64,000 nt of DNA. It comes from Actinomadura alba (GTDB lineage: Bacteria > Actinomycetota > Actinomycetes > Streptosporangiales > Streptosporangiaceae). Below, piece by piece: positions 46,203 through 54,767 of the stretch. The translations under genes and the position numbers were made by a program. The stretch spans positions 124,001-188,000 of the forward strand of contig NZ_JABVEC010000011.1 of assembly GCF_014323705.1 (NCBI RefSeq), in the 5' to 3' direction. Within the stretch, counting starts at the first letter, position 1, and each line of letters opens with the position of its first letter. The notes beneath the pieces are model-generated. The model saw only the letters and a list, made by a program, of their open reading frames with translations, was not told the DNA's origin and did no database searches.

Positions 46203-47213
46203 TTGATACGCGCGCTGACGGCTCGTCGCATCGCGACGGCCGCGGCCTACGGAGGCGGCGGGCTCACCGCACTGGGCGGGTTGACCTTCGGGCTACTGGT
46301 GATCGAGGCGAAGCTGGCCAGAAGGATCATTCAGGCGACCCCCAACGGGGACCCGCCGGTCGCCGACCGGGTCTACGGCGCGTCGCTGCCGGGTTCCCCC
46401 GTCTCCTTCGTCATGATGGGCGATTCCACCGCCGCCGGCCTCGGCGTGCTCGACCCGGGCGAGACACCGGCGGCGCTGCTGGCCACCGGGCTGTCCGCGA
46501 TCGCCGTGCGGCCCGTCCTGCTGACCACCGTCGCCAGATCAGGGTCACGATCCGAGGCCCTGCCCGACCAGATCGCCGACGCGCTGCGAGCCGCTCCCGA
46601 CATCGTCGTGATCATGATCGGGGCCAACGACGTCACCGCCCGTGTCTCGCCCGCCGAGTCCGTACGCCATCTGGACGACGCGGTCCGACGACTGCGCGAC
46701 GAGGGCTGCGAGGTGGTCGTCGGCACCTGCCCCGACCTGGGCTCGGTCAAACCTGTGATGCAACCCCTGCGTTGGGTGGCACAGCGGGCCAGCAGGCAGC
46801 TCGCGGCCGCGCAGACCATCGCCGTCGTCGAGCGCGGCGGCCGGTCGGTCTCGCTCGGTGACCTCCTGGGCGGCGAGTTCGCGGCCGACCCGCTCGAGAT
46901 GTTCAGCGCGGACCGCTACCACCCGTCCGCCAGGGGATACGCCGCGGCCGCGGCGGCGCTCCTGCCCTCGATGGCAGCGGCGCTTGAGCTGGAGCCGGAG
47001 GCAGAGACACTGCCGGACGTCCGGCGCGGCGAGGGAGTTCTGCCGGTCTACCTCGCCGCCGCCGAGGCCGCCGAAGAGCCCGGCACCGAGGTCTCGGCCA
47101 CCCGCGTCGCCGGCCGGGAACGCGGCCCGAGGGGCCGGTGGGCCACGCTGCTGAGACGCCGTCAGCTCGCCCAGCGGACGGGGCCGGAGGACACCGCACC
47201 GGCGGCCCCGTGA
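46203..47213 (+). CDS. membrane-anchored SGNH/GDSL hydrolase
   Basis: Esterase-like hydrolase of 336 residues. An N-terminal helix (about 14-35) anchors or exports it. The SGNH blocks are visible: GDSTAAG (S75), the glycine in TTVARSGS, GANDVT, and the catalytic pair in DRYHPSARG. A C-terminal tail of about 75 residues is charged and probably disordered. The TTG at 46203 is a tentative start. Mycobacterial Rv1075c beside fadA3 is the syntenic counterpart; the substrate there and here is unknown, perhaps an acetylated glycan or lipid. Confidence 0.88.
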   Translation: MIRALTARRIATAAAYGGGGLTALGGLTFGLLVIEAKLARRIIQATPNGDPPVADRVYGASLPGSPVSFVMMGDSTAAGLGVLDPGETPAALLATGLSAIAVRPVLLTTVARSGSRSEALPDQIADALRAAPDIVVIMIGANDVTARVSPAESVRHLDDAVRRLRDEGCEVVVGTCPDLGSVKPVMQPLRWVAQRASRQLAAAQTIAVVERGGRSVSLGDLLGGEFAADPLEMFSADRYHPSARGYAAAAAALLPSMAAALELEPEAETLPDVRRGEGVLPVYLAAAEAAEEPGTEVSATRVAGRERGPRGRWATLLRRRQLAQRTGPEDTAPAAP

Positions 47214-47307
47214 ACCGCCGGACCCGCGCTCTGCAGAAGGTCCGGCCGCGGGCATGGCGGACCCGGCGTGTACGGGAGGCGCGTCACCGGTTAGGTTGCA
47301 GATGTAC

Positions 47308-47352
47308 CCACGGGTAACCCAGCCGAGACGACCCGTGGTGCCCAGCCGAGAC
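47308..47352. promoter_or_regulatory. inverted and direct repeats before the thiolase gene
   Basis: CCACGGGT (47308-47315) and ACCCGTGG (47331-47338) are perfect inverted arms with a 15-base spacer. CCCAGCCGAGAC occurs twice, at 47318-47329 and 47341-47352. The block ends 14 bases before the thiolase ATG and overlaps its ribosome binding region, so a bound regulator would block expression. A fatty-acid-responsive TetR repressor is a reasonable guess. Confidence 0.45.
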
Positions 47353-47366
47353 AAGGAGACCACCCC

Positions 47367-48587
47367 ATGGCCGAGGCCGTCATTGTCGCCACCGCCCGAT
47401 CACCCATCGGACGCGCGTTCAAGGGATCGCTGAAGGAACTGCGTCCCGACGACATCACCGTCCAGATGGTCCGGGCTGCGCTGGCCAAGGTCCCGCAGCT
47501 CGACCCGGCCGACATCGACGACCTGCTGCTCGGCTGCGGCCTCCCCGGTGGCGAGCAGGGCTTCAACATGGCCCGGGTGGTCGCCGTGCTGCTCGGCTAC
47601 GACAACGTGCCCGGCGCCACGATCACCCGCTACTGCTCGTCGTCTCTGCAGACCACCCGGATGGCCTTCCACGCGATCAAGGCAGGCGAGGCCGACATCA
47701 TCATCTCGGCCGGCGTCGAGATGGTGAGCCGCTTCGTCAAGGGCAGCAGCGACTCGGGCCAGGACACCCAGAACCCGCTCTTCGCCGACGCCACCGCGCG
47801 TACAGCCAAGGTGGCCGAGGGAGGCGCGGACGTCTGGCACGACCCGCGTGGGGACGGGGAGATCCCGGACGTCTACATCGCCATGGGCCAGACCGCGGAG
47901 AACGTCGCGGCACTGCGCGGCGTGAGCCGGCAGGCGCAGGACGAGTTCGGCGTCCGGTCGCAGAACCTCGCCGAGAAGGCCCTGGCCAACGGATTCTGGG
48001 AGCGGGACATCACCCCGGTCGAGCTGCCCGACGGCTCGACCGTCGCCAAGGACGACGGCCCCCGGGCGGGCACGACGCTCGAGAAGGTGGCGGAGCTGAA
48101 GCCGGTGTTCCGCCCGGACGGCACCGTGACCGCCGGTAACTGCTGTCCCCTCAACGACGGCGCTGCCGCTCTTGTGATCATGAGCGACACCAAGGCCGCC
48201 GAGCTGGGCATCACGCCACTGGCCCGGGTGGTCTCCACCGGCGTGTCGGCGCTGTCGCCGGAGATCATGGGCCTGGGCCCGGTGGAGGCCTCCCGCAAGG
48301 CGCTCGCCAAGGCGGGCATGACCATCGGTGACATCGACCTGGTCGAGATCAATGAGGCGTTCGCCGCTCAGGTCCTGCCCTCGGCCGACGAGCTGGGCGT
48401 GGACATCGACCGGCTGAACGTCAACGGCGGCGCCATCGCGGTGGGGCACCCGTTCGGCATGACCGGCGCGCGCATCTCCACGACGCTGATCAACAGCCTG
48501 CGTTTCCACGACAAGCAGTTCGGTCTCGAGACCATGTGCGTCGGCGGCGGGCAGGGAATGGCCATGGTCGTGGAGCGCCTCAGCTGA
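47367..48587 (+). CDS. acetyl-CoA acyltransferase (thiolase, FadA family)
   Basis: Thiolase of 406 residues catalysing thiolytic cleavage of 3-ketoacyl-CoA in beta-oxidation or the reverse condensation. Nucleophile C90 in TRYCSSSLQ, GHPFGMTGAR histidine (about 363) and second cysteine in MCVGGGQG (about 394) are present. Length and neighbour (SGNH hydrolase) match fadA3 of M. tuberculosis (Rv1074c). AAGGAG lies before the ATG at 47367. No multifunctional FadB or acyl-CoA dehydrogenase is nearby. Confidence 0.94.
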   Translation: MAEAVIVATARSPIGRAFKGSLKELRPDDITVQMVRAALAKVPQLDPADIDDLLLGCGLPGGEQGFNMARVVAVLLGYDNVPGATITRYCSSSLQTTRMAFHAIKAGEADIIISAGVEMVSRFVKGSSDSGQDTQNPLFADATARTAKVAEGGADVWHDPRGDGEIPDVYIAMGQTAENVAALRGVSRQAQDEFGVRSQNLAEKALANGFWERDITPVELPDGSTVAKDDGPRAGTTLEKVAELKPVFRPDGTVTAGNCCPLNDGAAALVIMSDTKAAELGITPLARVVSTGVSALSPEIMGLGPVEASRKALAKAGMTIGDIDLVEINEAFAAQVLPSADELGVDIDRLNVNGGAIAVGHPFGMTGARISTTLINSLRFHDKQFGLETMCVGGGQGMAMVVERLS

Positions 48588-48748
48588 CCCAGCGGACGAC
48601 CTTGTACAGGGGACGAATCGCCGGGTAATGGGTGTGCCCGGTCATAGATGATCTACTCAACGTGACAGAGAGGTCCCCCTTGGGGGCTTGTCTCATCCCA
48701 CGACCTGTTGCAGAGTCAGCAGAAAGGTACAGCGACCTGGAGGTGCCG

Positions 48749-48976
48749 ATGTCTTTGAACCACTCACCGGAGACGCATAGGAACCTGATCGCACGCATCC
48801 CATCAGTCACAGGACGTGACATCACCGAGTGGTTCACCGCCATCGAGAACGGACCCGCCTTCCTCCGCTGTGACGAGCGGTCGAACTGGCTCGCCGACGA
48901 GCACGGCATCTCCCACGGCTACGCGACGGCCCTGGTGCGCGAGCACGAGCGGCAGCGCCGTCAGCGCCACTACTGA
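48749..48976 (+). CDS. DUF4287 small protein
   Basis: 75 residues with the DUF4287 pattern: HRNLIARIPSVTGRDITEWF, then FLRCDERSNWLADEHGISHGYATALVREHE. The fold is helical and resembles part of DUF5655/DUF4287 proteins of unknown role. GGAGGT four bases before the ATG at 48749 fixes the start; the open frame extends upstream without homology. It ends just before a terminator shared with the convergent Bax-inhibitor-like gene. Confidence 0.82.
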   Translation: MSLNHSPETHRNLIARIPSVTGRDITEWFTAIENGPAFLRCDERSNWLADEHGISHGYATALVREHERQRRQRHY

Positions 48977-49000
48977 CTTCGCTCTCGGCCCCGACGTCGA

Positions 49001-49036
49001 GACGCCCTGCACCCGCCGAGGCGGGCGCAGGGCGTC
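49001..49036. terminator. bidirectional terminator hairpin
   Basis: GACGCCCTGC and GCAGGGCGTC are perfect arms (49001-49010, 49027-49036) with an inner CCGCC/GGCGG stem, between convergent genes. Confidence 0.7.
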
Positions 49037-49089
49037 CGTGTTCGTCCGGGGCGTCCGTGTGTCGGGACGCCGGTTCGGTGTGTCGGGCG

Positions 49090-49872
49090 TCAGTCCCGGC
49101 CGGAGAAGTACGACAGGAAGCGCAGCATCTCGAGGTAGATCCACACGAGGCTGAGCGTGAGCCCGAAGGCGCAGTACCAGGCGAACTTCTCCGGAGCGCG
49201 GGCGGCGACGCCCTTCTCGACCGCGTCGAAGTCGAGCAGCAGGAAGAAGCAGCCGACGAGGATCGCGACGATGCTGAAGACGTAGGCGATGGGGTTGCCC
49301 GGGTCGCGGATGCCGATGCCCTCATCGGCGCCGAAGACCTGGAACAGCAGGTTGACCAGCATCAGCCCGACCAGCGCGAAGCCGGCCGCGATGACGTACC
49401 GGGTGAACTTCGGCGTCACCCGGATGATTTTGAAGGCGTGCACGGCCAGCATCGCCCCGAAGGCGAGCGCTGTGCCGATGATCGCCTGGAAGACCACTCC
49501 GTTGTAAAGATCGTTGTAGGCGTGGCTGACGATCCCGACGGAGACGCCGTACGCGGCCGCGAAGCCCAGCGCGAGCGGGGCGTTCGCCTTGTTGCCGAAT
49601 GTCATGATCGCCCAGAACACGATGCCCACGAGCAGTGAGCCGATGGCGACGATCGGCGGCGGGTTCAGCGCCCACGCCACCGCCCCGGCGATCACAAGGG
49701 TGCCGAGCATCAGGAAACCGCGAACGACGACGTCGTCCACGGTCATGGGCCGACCGGTCGGTGGCGCGTACGCCGGCGCGTTGTACATGTCCTGCAGTTG
49801 CTGCGGGCTCGGGGCCGGTCCCTGCCGCCCGAACGCACCACGCCCGGAGAAGGCGGGGTTCCTGCTCTCCAT
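49090..49872 (-). CDS. Bax inhibitor-1/YccA family membrane protein
   Basis: About 260 residues: a cytoplasmic Pro-rich N-terminus of about 45 residues, then seven predicted membrane helices ending in LSLVWIYLEMLRFLSYFSGRD, the conserved C-terminus of the family. Bacterial homologues such as YetJ are pH-sensitive calcium leak channels; YccA modulates FtsH. The ATG at 49872 has GGAGG five bases upstream; a GTG twelve bases earlier is less well placed. Confidence 0.92.
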   Translation of the reverse strand: MESRNPAFSGRGAFGRQGPAPSPQQLQDMYNAPAYAPPTGRPMTVDDVVVRGFLMLGTLVIAGAVAWALNPPPIVAIGSLLVGIVFWAIMTFGNKANAPLALGFAAAYGVSVGIVSHAYNDLYNGVVFQAIIGTALAFGAMLAVHAFKIIRVTPKFTRYVIAAGFALVGLMLVNLLFQVFGADEGIGIRDPGNPIAYVFSIVAILVGCFFLLLDFDAVEKGVAARAPEKFAWYCAFGLTLSLVWIYLEMLRFLSYFSGRD

Positions 49873-49967
49873 CACTGCCTCCACGCTTCTGGCTCTCTGA
49901 CCAGTCTAGACGCCCGACGGGCCCCTTTCGTTCCCCTGTCGCGTGACGGCTGTGCATCGAATTGGCG

Positions 49968-50041
49968 TGCCCCCGGTCGGACTCGAACCGACACCTTTGG
50001 CCCTTTTAGGGGGCCTGCCTCTGCCGTTGGGCTACGGGGGC
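49968..50041 (-). tRNA. atypical tRNA, anticodon UAA, short variable loop
   Basis: Cloverleaf of 74 bases including discriminator A. Acceptor GCCCCCG/CGGGGGC, D-arm with GG, anticodon stem GGCCC/GGGCC with loop CCTAAAA (anticodon at 50006-50008), variable loop AAAGGT, T-arm GTCGG-TTCGAGT-CCGAC. All stems pair. The anticodon UAA would read the leucine codon UUA, but tRNA-Leu normally has a long variable arm, which is absent, and position 33 is C instead of the near-universal U. CCA is not encoded. Isotype therefore undetermined; a promoter-like sequence precedes it. Could be functional, a variant, or decayed. Confidence 0.75.
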
Positions 50042-50047
50042 GCGGCA

Positions 50048-50075
50048 ATCATACCGTTGATACACGAATAGCAAG
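50048..50075 (-). promoter_or_regulatory. candidate promoter of the tRNA gene
   Basis: On the minus strand, CTTGCT (50070-50075), 16 bases, then TATGAT (50048-50053) resembles a housekeeping -35/-10 pair. The -10 ends seven bases before the mature tRNA 5' end, so transcription would begin at or near position 1 of the tRNA. Confidence 0.5.
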
Positions 50076-50319
50076 GCCTCCGGAAAACGAACAGCATTCC
50101 ATTCTGTATTGGCCGAGCCGGACGGAAACCGCCTCGCCGGGTCAGACCGTTATTCTGCTGAAAACTGGTGAAAACAGGCGAGTTGCTCTGACTAAGCCGC
50201 AGGTGGCACCCATGATCACATACCCACGCCCTCGCACCGCCAGCCGTGACGGGCTATTTTTGACCAATGCCCGAAACTAATCTTACGAAAACCGAAACCC
50301 GGGTTAGGTAAACAGCGCT

Positions 50320-51597
50320 TCAACGCCTGTAGACGGCCCTGTGTTCGACCATGGTTTCACCGGCACGCCCTTCACGATCACGGCGTACGGCGTAGATCTC
50401 ATGAACGCCGATGCGGCCGCTCTCACAGGCCAGCGCCGAGGCGGCCAGATAGAGCAGCCACACCCGGGCCCTGCCGGGAGTGGCCAGCGCACCGCACTCG
50501 GCCCAGTGCCGCTGGAGATTCGCGGCCCATGCCCGAAATGTCCGGGCATGGTGCTCTCTGAGCGCGCTGATGCCGCGGATCTCCAATCCGCCCTCTTCGA
50601 GCGCCGTGACGATCTCACCCAGCGGCCGCAGTTCGGCGTTCTCGGGGAACATGTAACTGGTGGTGAAGGTCCTGCGCACCGGGTGCGGACCGGGTCGGCG
50701 CACCATCTGCTGGACGAGCAGCCGGCCGCCGGGCGCGAGAAGCTCGTAGAGCCGGGGAACGATGGAGCCGGAGTTCAGCAGGTCGGCCTGCTCGGTCCCG
50801 GCCAGACCCGCGATGGCGTCGTACTGCCCGTCTCCCACGGCGTGGAGGTCCCCGACCCGGACGTCGACCCGGTCGGCCAGCCCGGCTTGCGACGCCCGCT
50901 GCCTGAGATGTTCCGCCTGCCGCTGCGACTGGGCCAGTGTGACGACCCGTACGCCGTGCTCCGCCGCCGCGTACAGGCTGAACGATCCCCACCCACGGCT
51001 CAGGTCGAACAACCGCGCTCCCGGCGCCAGGCCCAGCCGCGCCGCCATCGCGGCGTGCGCGAGCCCCTGGGCGTGGTCGAGATCCACCGCGTCGTCCCAG
51101 AGCGCACAGCCATAGGCCATGGTGGGCCCGAGCATTCGCTCGAAGAAAACCGGGTCCACCGCGAGAGGGCCGTCGGCGACCTGCCCGCGGCGGCCGACGG
51201 GGAACTCCTCCGGCGGGGCCTTGGGTTCGGGCCCCACCGCCCCGAGCATCACCGCCGACCGCACGATCTCACGCTTGTCGTCGCTGCTCAGCCGGATCGG
51301 CTGGTCACCGATGCGCATGACCCGCTGTACGGCCCCAAGGGCGGCGAAGACGTCGCCCTCGATATCGAGATCTCCCGCGATATACGCCCGTACCAGGCCG
51401 ATCTCACCCGGTTTCCACAACAGCCGGCGAAGGGCGCGGCGGTGCCGGATCACGAAGGTGGGGGCGGTGGCCGGGCCGATCACGCTGCCGTCCCAGGCGC
51501 GTACCCGGATGGGCAGTTCGCTCCCCCGGGCGTCCTCCGTACCGAGCAGGATCCGGACCAGCAATGGGGCCAGCCGGGAGGCAGCGCCGTCCTGCAT
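50320..51597 (-). CDS. cyclopropane-fatty-acyl-phospholipid synthase-like methyltransferase
   Basis: About 425 residues related to CFA/mycolic acid cyclopropane synthases, which methylenate unsaturated acyl chains using SAM. The N-terminal domain has the family LWKPGEIGLVRAYIAGDLDIEGD; the methyltransferase core has MAYGCALWDDAVDLDHAQ and the C-terminal ESGRIGVHEIYAVR. Motif I reads LFDLSRGWGSFS, where typical members have hDhGCGWG, so one conserved glycine and the cysteine are changed. AGGGAGGA six to seven bases before the ATG at 51597 sets the start. The frame continues upstream without a stop into an NDH-2 remnant. Confidence 0.85.
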   Translation of the reverse strand: MQDGAASRLAPLLVRILLGTEDARGSELPIRVRAWDGSVIGPATAPTFVIRHRRALRRLLWKPGEIGLVRAYIAGDLDIEGDVFAALGAVQRVMRIGDQPIRLSSDDKREIVRSAVMLGAVGPEPKAPPEEFPVGRRGQVADGPLAVDPVFFERMLGPTMAYGCALWDDAVDLDHAQGLAHAAMAARLGLAPGARLFDLSRGWGSFSLYAAAEHGVRVVTLAQSQRQAEHLRQRASQAGLADRVDVRVGDLHAVGDGQYDAIAGLAGTEQADLLNSGSIVPRLYELLAPGGRLLVQQMVRRPGPHPVRRTFTTSYMFPENAELRPLGEIVTALEEGGLEIRGISALREHHARTFRAWAANLQRHWAECGALATPGRARVWLLYLAASALACESGRIGVHEIYAVRRDREGRAGETMVEHRAVYRR

Positions 51598-52118
51598 TCG
51601 GCTTCCTCCCTCCGCCGGCTGGTCCGGACGCCTCCCCGCCGCCGGCTCGAACTCCTGCCGCGGACGCTGCAACGCGCCCAGCGACACGGTCTCCCGGCGG
51701 AACGGCAACGCGAGGGTCCAGTCGGCCGCCACGCGGATCTTTCGGTTGAGCGTGGGCATCCGAGACAGATGGTAAGTGCGGTGGAGTAGCCATGCGAAAG
51801 GCCCCTTGAGCCTGACGCCGTAGATCTGCGCCACGCCCTGATGCAGGCCCAGGCCGGCGACCGACCCCGCGTACGCGTGCTTGTACGAGCTCATCGGCTT
51901 TCCGTGCAGGTCAGCGACCAGGTTGTCGGCCAAGCGCTTGGCCTGGCGGACGGCGTGCTGGGCGTTCGGCGCGCACGGGGAGCCCGGTTTCGTGAGATCG
52001 GGCACACGTTGTCACCGGCGGCGAAGGCCTCCGTCACGCCCTCGACGGTGAGCTCCACGGTGGTCTTGATCCGGTTCTTCATGTCGAGCGGTCGTGACCC
52101 ATGCCCGAGCCGGTACCC
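51598..52118 (-). pseudogene. ndh: 3' remnant of a type II NADH dehydrogenase gene, frameshifted
   Basis: Reading on the minus strand, the region encodes the C-terminal part of an NDH-2: PLDMKNRIKTTVELTVEGV, then TEAFAAGDNV in one frame. It continues in the next frame with VPDLTKPGSPCAPNAQHAVR, GKPMSSYKHAYAGSVAGLGL and RVAADWTLALPFRRETVSLG. The frame changes near 52000-52006. All of the FAD- and NAD-binding N-terminal domains are missing. The remnant reads without a stop into the CFA-synthase-like gene. Upstream extent is approximate. Confidence 0.75.
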
Positions 52119-52400
52119 GGGTGAGGCCTTTCGACCCGGCGTCCAGCGCGCGATGGCGGGGCCGATTCCGCGAATACCGCCGCTTTCCAGCGAACTCCAG
52201 CGAACTCCGGCGTGCGGCGGAGCATCACACCAGATGCGCGAATCCGCTGAGGTGGGCGCGGGCGAGCGCGCCGGGGTCCCTCGGGATCACGGCGAGCCCC
52301 GGCATGGGGACCGGCAGGGGCGGGCGCGGGCAGGGCCGGACGGGGGCGCCAAGCGGGACGTACCGCTTGGCCAAGGCCCTGCCCCGCAGCCGAACGCGGA
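52119..52400. other. intergenic region beyond the ndh remnant
   Basis: About 280 bases between the recognisable NDH-2 remnant and the udgB stop, part of a 318-base stretch without an intact gene. Open frames here are short or run antisense through udgB and show no recognisable domain. A direct repeat CCAGCGAACTCC occurs twice near 52187-52208. The sequence may include further decayed coding DNA that I cannot identify. Confidence 0.4.
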
Positions 52401-53225
52401 TCAGGCCGGCAGCGAGCGGTCTCGTGCGCGGGTGAAGACCGCGTCGAGCATCGCCTCGGTGACCCGGCCGGTGAAGGTGTTCTGCTGACTGGGGTGATAG
52501 CAACCCAGCAGGAGCACGCCGCCCGTGGGCGAGGTCAGTTCCACCTCGGCGCCGTGGCCGAACGCGGGTCGCGGCCGGGGCAGATCGAACCCGGCCTCTT
52601 TCAGGGCCGGCCAGATGCCCTGCCACGCGAAGCCGCCGAGTGCCACGATCACCCGGACGTCGCGCGCCGTCTCGGCGATCTCTCTGGTCAGCCAGGGCAG
52701 GCAGGTCGCGCGTTCGACCGGCGTCGGCTTGTTGTCCGGTGGCGCGCAGCGGACGGTGGCGAGCATGCGGGCGCCGAGCAGCCGCTGGCCGTCGCCCGCG
52801 TGGGTGCTCAGCGGGCTCGCGGCCAGCCCGGTCCGGTACAGGGAGGCGAAGAGCCAGTCGCCGGAGCGGTCGCCGGTGAAGATCCGGCCGGTACGGTTTC
52901 CGCCGTGGGCCGCGGGCGCCAGGCCGACGATCAGGATGCGCGGAGCCTCATCGCCCCATCCCGCGATCGGGCGGCCCCAGTAGGTCTCGTCGGCGAAGGC
53001 CCTGCGGCGTTCGACCGCGACCTTCTCCCGCCATTCGACGAGGCGCGGGCAGGCCCGGCAGACCGACTGCCGGGCGCACAGCTCGCCCAGTGCCGGAGCG
53101 CCGGCCGCCAGAGCCCGTACCTCGTCGGGCGTATGTGCCACCGGTGTGCCGGCCGACGCCGGGTCACCCGGCCACCCCGTGCCCGGCGGCACGTACGGCG
53201 CGTTGACGGGCTGCACGTTCGTCAC
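52401..53225 (-). CDS. udgB: family 5 uracil-DNA glycosylase (UDGb)
   Basis: Iron-sulfur uracil-DNA glycosylase of about 274 residues that removes uracil, hypoxanthine and related bases from DNA. Motif 1 [14 protein letters not shown] followed by [11 protein letters not shown] is diagnostic of family 5, and motif 2 is [13 protein letters not shown]. Cluster cysteines are in [20 protein letters not shown] and ERATCLPW. The GTG at 53225 has GAGG four bases upstream. In high-GC genomes the enzyme counters cytosine deamination. Confidence 0.95.
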   Translation of the reverse strand: MTNVQPVNAPYVPPGTGWPGDPASAGTPVAHTPDEVRALAAGAPALGELCARQSVCRACPRLVEWREKVAVERRRAFADETYWGRPIAGWGDEAPRILIVGLAPAAHGGNRTGRIFTGDRSGDWLFASLYRTGLAASPLSTHAGDGQRLLGARMLATVRCAPPDNKPTPVERATCLPWLTREIAETARDVRVIVALGGFAWQGIWPALKEAGFDLPRPRPAFGHGAEVELTSPTGGVLLLGCYHPSQQNTFTGRVTEAMLDAVFTRARDRSLPA

Positions 53226-53307
53226 GGACCTCGCCTTCCCTCGATCACGGTGCCCGATGATCGGCGACGCGGATGCGGGCCAGGGCGACCGCATGTCAAC
53301 GATAGGG

Positions 53308-54315
53308 TCAGCCGCTCGTGCTCGGGCCGGGTGAAGCCGTCTCGCCGGGGGACTCGGTGCCGGAGGCCGGCGTGGTCGGGCGGGGTCCGCCGGACGGGAG
53401 CGGCTCTGGAGTGTTGGTCGACGGTACGCACGAGGGGTCGAGTGCGGCCGTGGGGTCCCCGTCCGGGAACGGGTCGCCCTCACCGAGGGGGCGCAGCGGT
53501 AGCGGGTAGGAGTTGGCGATCGGTGGGGGTCCGTCGCAAGGCCGCGCTCTCTTCAGCTCGAAACCGTTCGCCTCGTACGGTATCTGCAGCGGGTACCCGT
53601 TCTGGTCGTACAGCAGGACGCCTGTGAGAGGCCTGCCCTCCTTGGAGTAAGGCTGGATGTTCGAGATCCCGCTCAGGCGGTCATCGCCGCCCACCTGGGT
53701 CACCACGACCTGTGGGCCGGCCTGAGGTCGGGGGTCCGGCCCGGAGACGAGCGGCCAGCTCAGCACGGCGCCGACCGCCACCATGTTCAACACCCCCACA
53801 CCGGCGCGCAAGGGCTTCGACAGTCCGCGATCGCGGCCTCGCACCCCGAGTACGACCGAGCCGACGGCCAGCGCCAGCAAGATCACATAGTCTTCCGACT
53901 CCCACGGGTCGCGAACCGGCTGAGTGAGAGCCCTCCAGCCCAACAGCAGGAGGAAGGCGCGGGCGAGCCACCAGGCCGGCCGCAGCTCCCGCAGGTGATC
54001 CCATCCGGCCCGGTAGCCCTTGTTGTTCTCCACCATGTGCGTCAGGCGCGCCCTCAGCCGCCGCAGGGAATGCCGGGCCGTTCCGCGCTCGGCTCGGGTC
54101 GAGCCGGCCGCCCCGTAAGCCGCCCGCAGCTCCGCCGCATACGACTCGGGCACGCCGAGCCGGGCGACGAGCGGCTCCGTGGACTCGGCCGCGACCTCGG
54201 TCAGGTGCTCTTCCAGATCTTCGAGCAGCTCGTCGCGGTCCGGCTCCGGTACGTCGGCGAGAGCTCCGCGCACCGCCGCGGCGTAATCCTCGATCTCTTG
54301 GGCTCGGCTGTTCAT
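53308..54315 (-). CDS. HAAS-domain membrane protein, partner of PadR regulator
   Basis: 335 residues. An N-terminal HAAS/DUF1700-like helical domain (about 1-70: [45 protein letters not shown]) is followed by several membrane helices between residues 110 and 195. An extracellular domain of about 90 residues and a Pro/Ser/Thr-rich tail complete it. Such proteins are nearly always encoded directly after a PadR-like regulator; here the PadR stop overlaps its ATG (ATGA). They are thought to be membrane sensors or targets of the regulator. Confidence 0.87.
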   Translation of the reverse strand: MNSRAQEIEDYAAAVRGALADVPEPDRDELLEDLEEHLTEVAAESTEPLVARLGVPESYAAELRAAYGAAGSTRAERGTARHSLRRLRARLTHMVENNKGYRAGWDHLRELRPAWWLARAFLLLLGWRALTQPVRDPWESEDYVILLALAVGSVVLGVRGRDRGLSKPLRAGVGVLNMVAVGAVLSWPLVSGPDPRPQAGPQVVVTQVGGDDRLSGISNIQPYSKEGRPLTGVLLYDQNGYPLQIPYEANGFELKRARPCDGPPPIANSYPLPLRPLGEGDPFPDGDPTAALDPSCVPSTNTPEPLPSGGPRPTTPASGTESPGETASPGPSTSG

Positions 54316-54641
54316 CGCTTCTCCACGTCGTCGAGCATGTCGTTCATGGTCTGAGCGAAGGTGCCCCAGGTCTTGGCCGACCGCGCGAGCATGGTGCGGC
54401 CGGAGTCGTTGAGGCCGTAGTACTTACGGTGTGGGCCCTCCTCCGAGGGCACGACGTACGAGTTCAGTGCCCCGGCTTTGAAGAGACGGCGCAACGTGCC
54501 GTACACCGAGGCGTCGCCGACGTCTTCTAGCCCGGCCTCGCGCAGCCGCCGCACGACGTCATAGCCGTAGCTGTCACTCCGGTCCAGGACCGCCAGCACG
54601 GCGAGGTCGAGCACTCCCTTGAGGAGCTGTGTCGTGTCCAT
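54312..54641 (-). CDS. PadR family transcriptional regulator
   Basis: 109-residue winged-helix repressor: LKGVLDLAVLAVLDRSDSYG, VVRRLREAGLEDV, ASVYGTLRRLFKAG, then the beta-wing with EEGPHRKYYGLNDSGR and a C-terminal dimerisation helix. It is translationally coupled to the HAAS-domain gene. An inverted repeat about 30-50 bases upstream of its start is probably its own operator. The ligand or signal is unknown. Confidence 0.93.
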   Translation of the reverse strand: MDTTQLLKGVLDLAVLAVLDRSDSYGYDVVRRLREAGLEDVGDASVYGTLRRLFKAGALNSYVVPSEEGPHRKYYGLNDSGRTMLARSAKTWGTFAQTMNDMLDDVEKR

Positions 54642-54670
54642 GACAGGTACCTCTCCCTATGCGATACACA

Positions 54671-54691
54671 GTACTACGCAATGCGCAGTAC
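54671..54691. promoter_or_regulatory. candidate PadR operator
   Basis: GTACT (54671-54675) and AGTAC (54687-54691) form an inverted repeat with an 11-base spacer, nested within longer TGCGATAC/GTACCGCGCA-like arms. PadR proteins bind ATGT-N8-ACAT-type palindromes in their own promoters; the spacing is similar though the half-site differs. Confidence 0.45.
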
Positions 54692-54767
54692 CGCGCAAGA
54701 GGTAACAGACGCCCCGAACGAACCGCGGATTCTTCGCCGCCGGTGCCCTGGTCCGGGTCGAACGCCG

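Noticed and set aside
52225-52626. 133-residue minus-strand frame overlapping the udgB 3' end
   Set aside because: It is out of frame with udgB, Arg/Pro-rich and has no recognisable domain or ribosome binding site.
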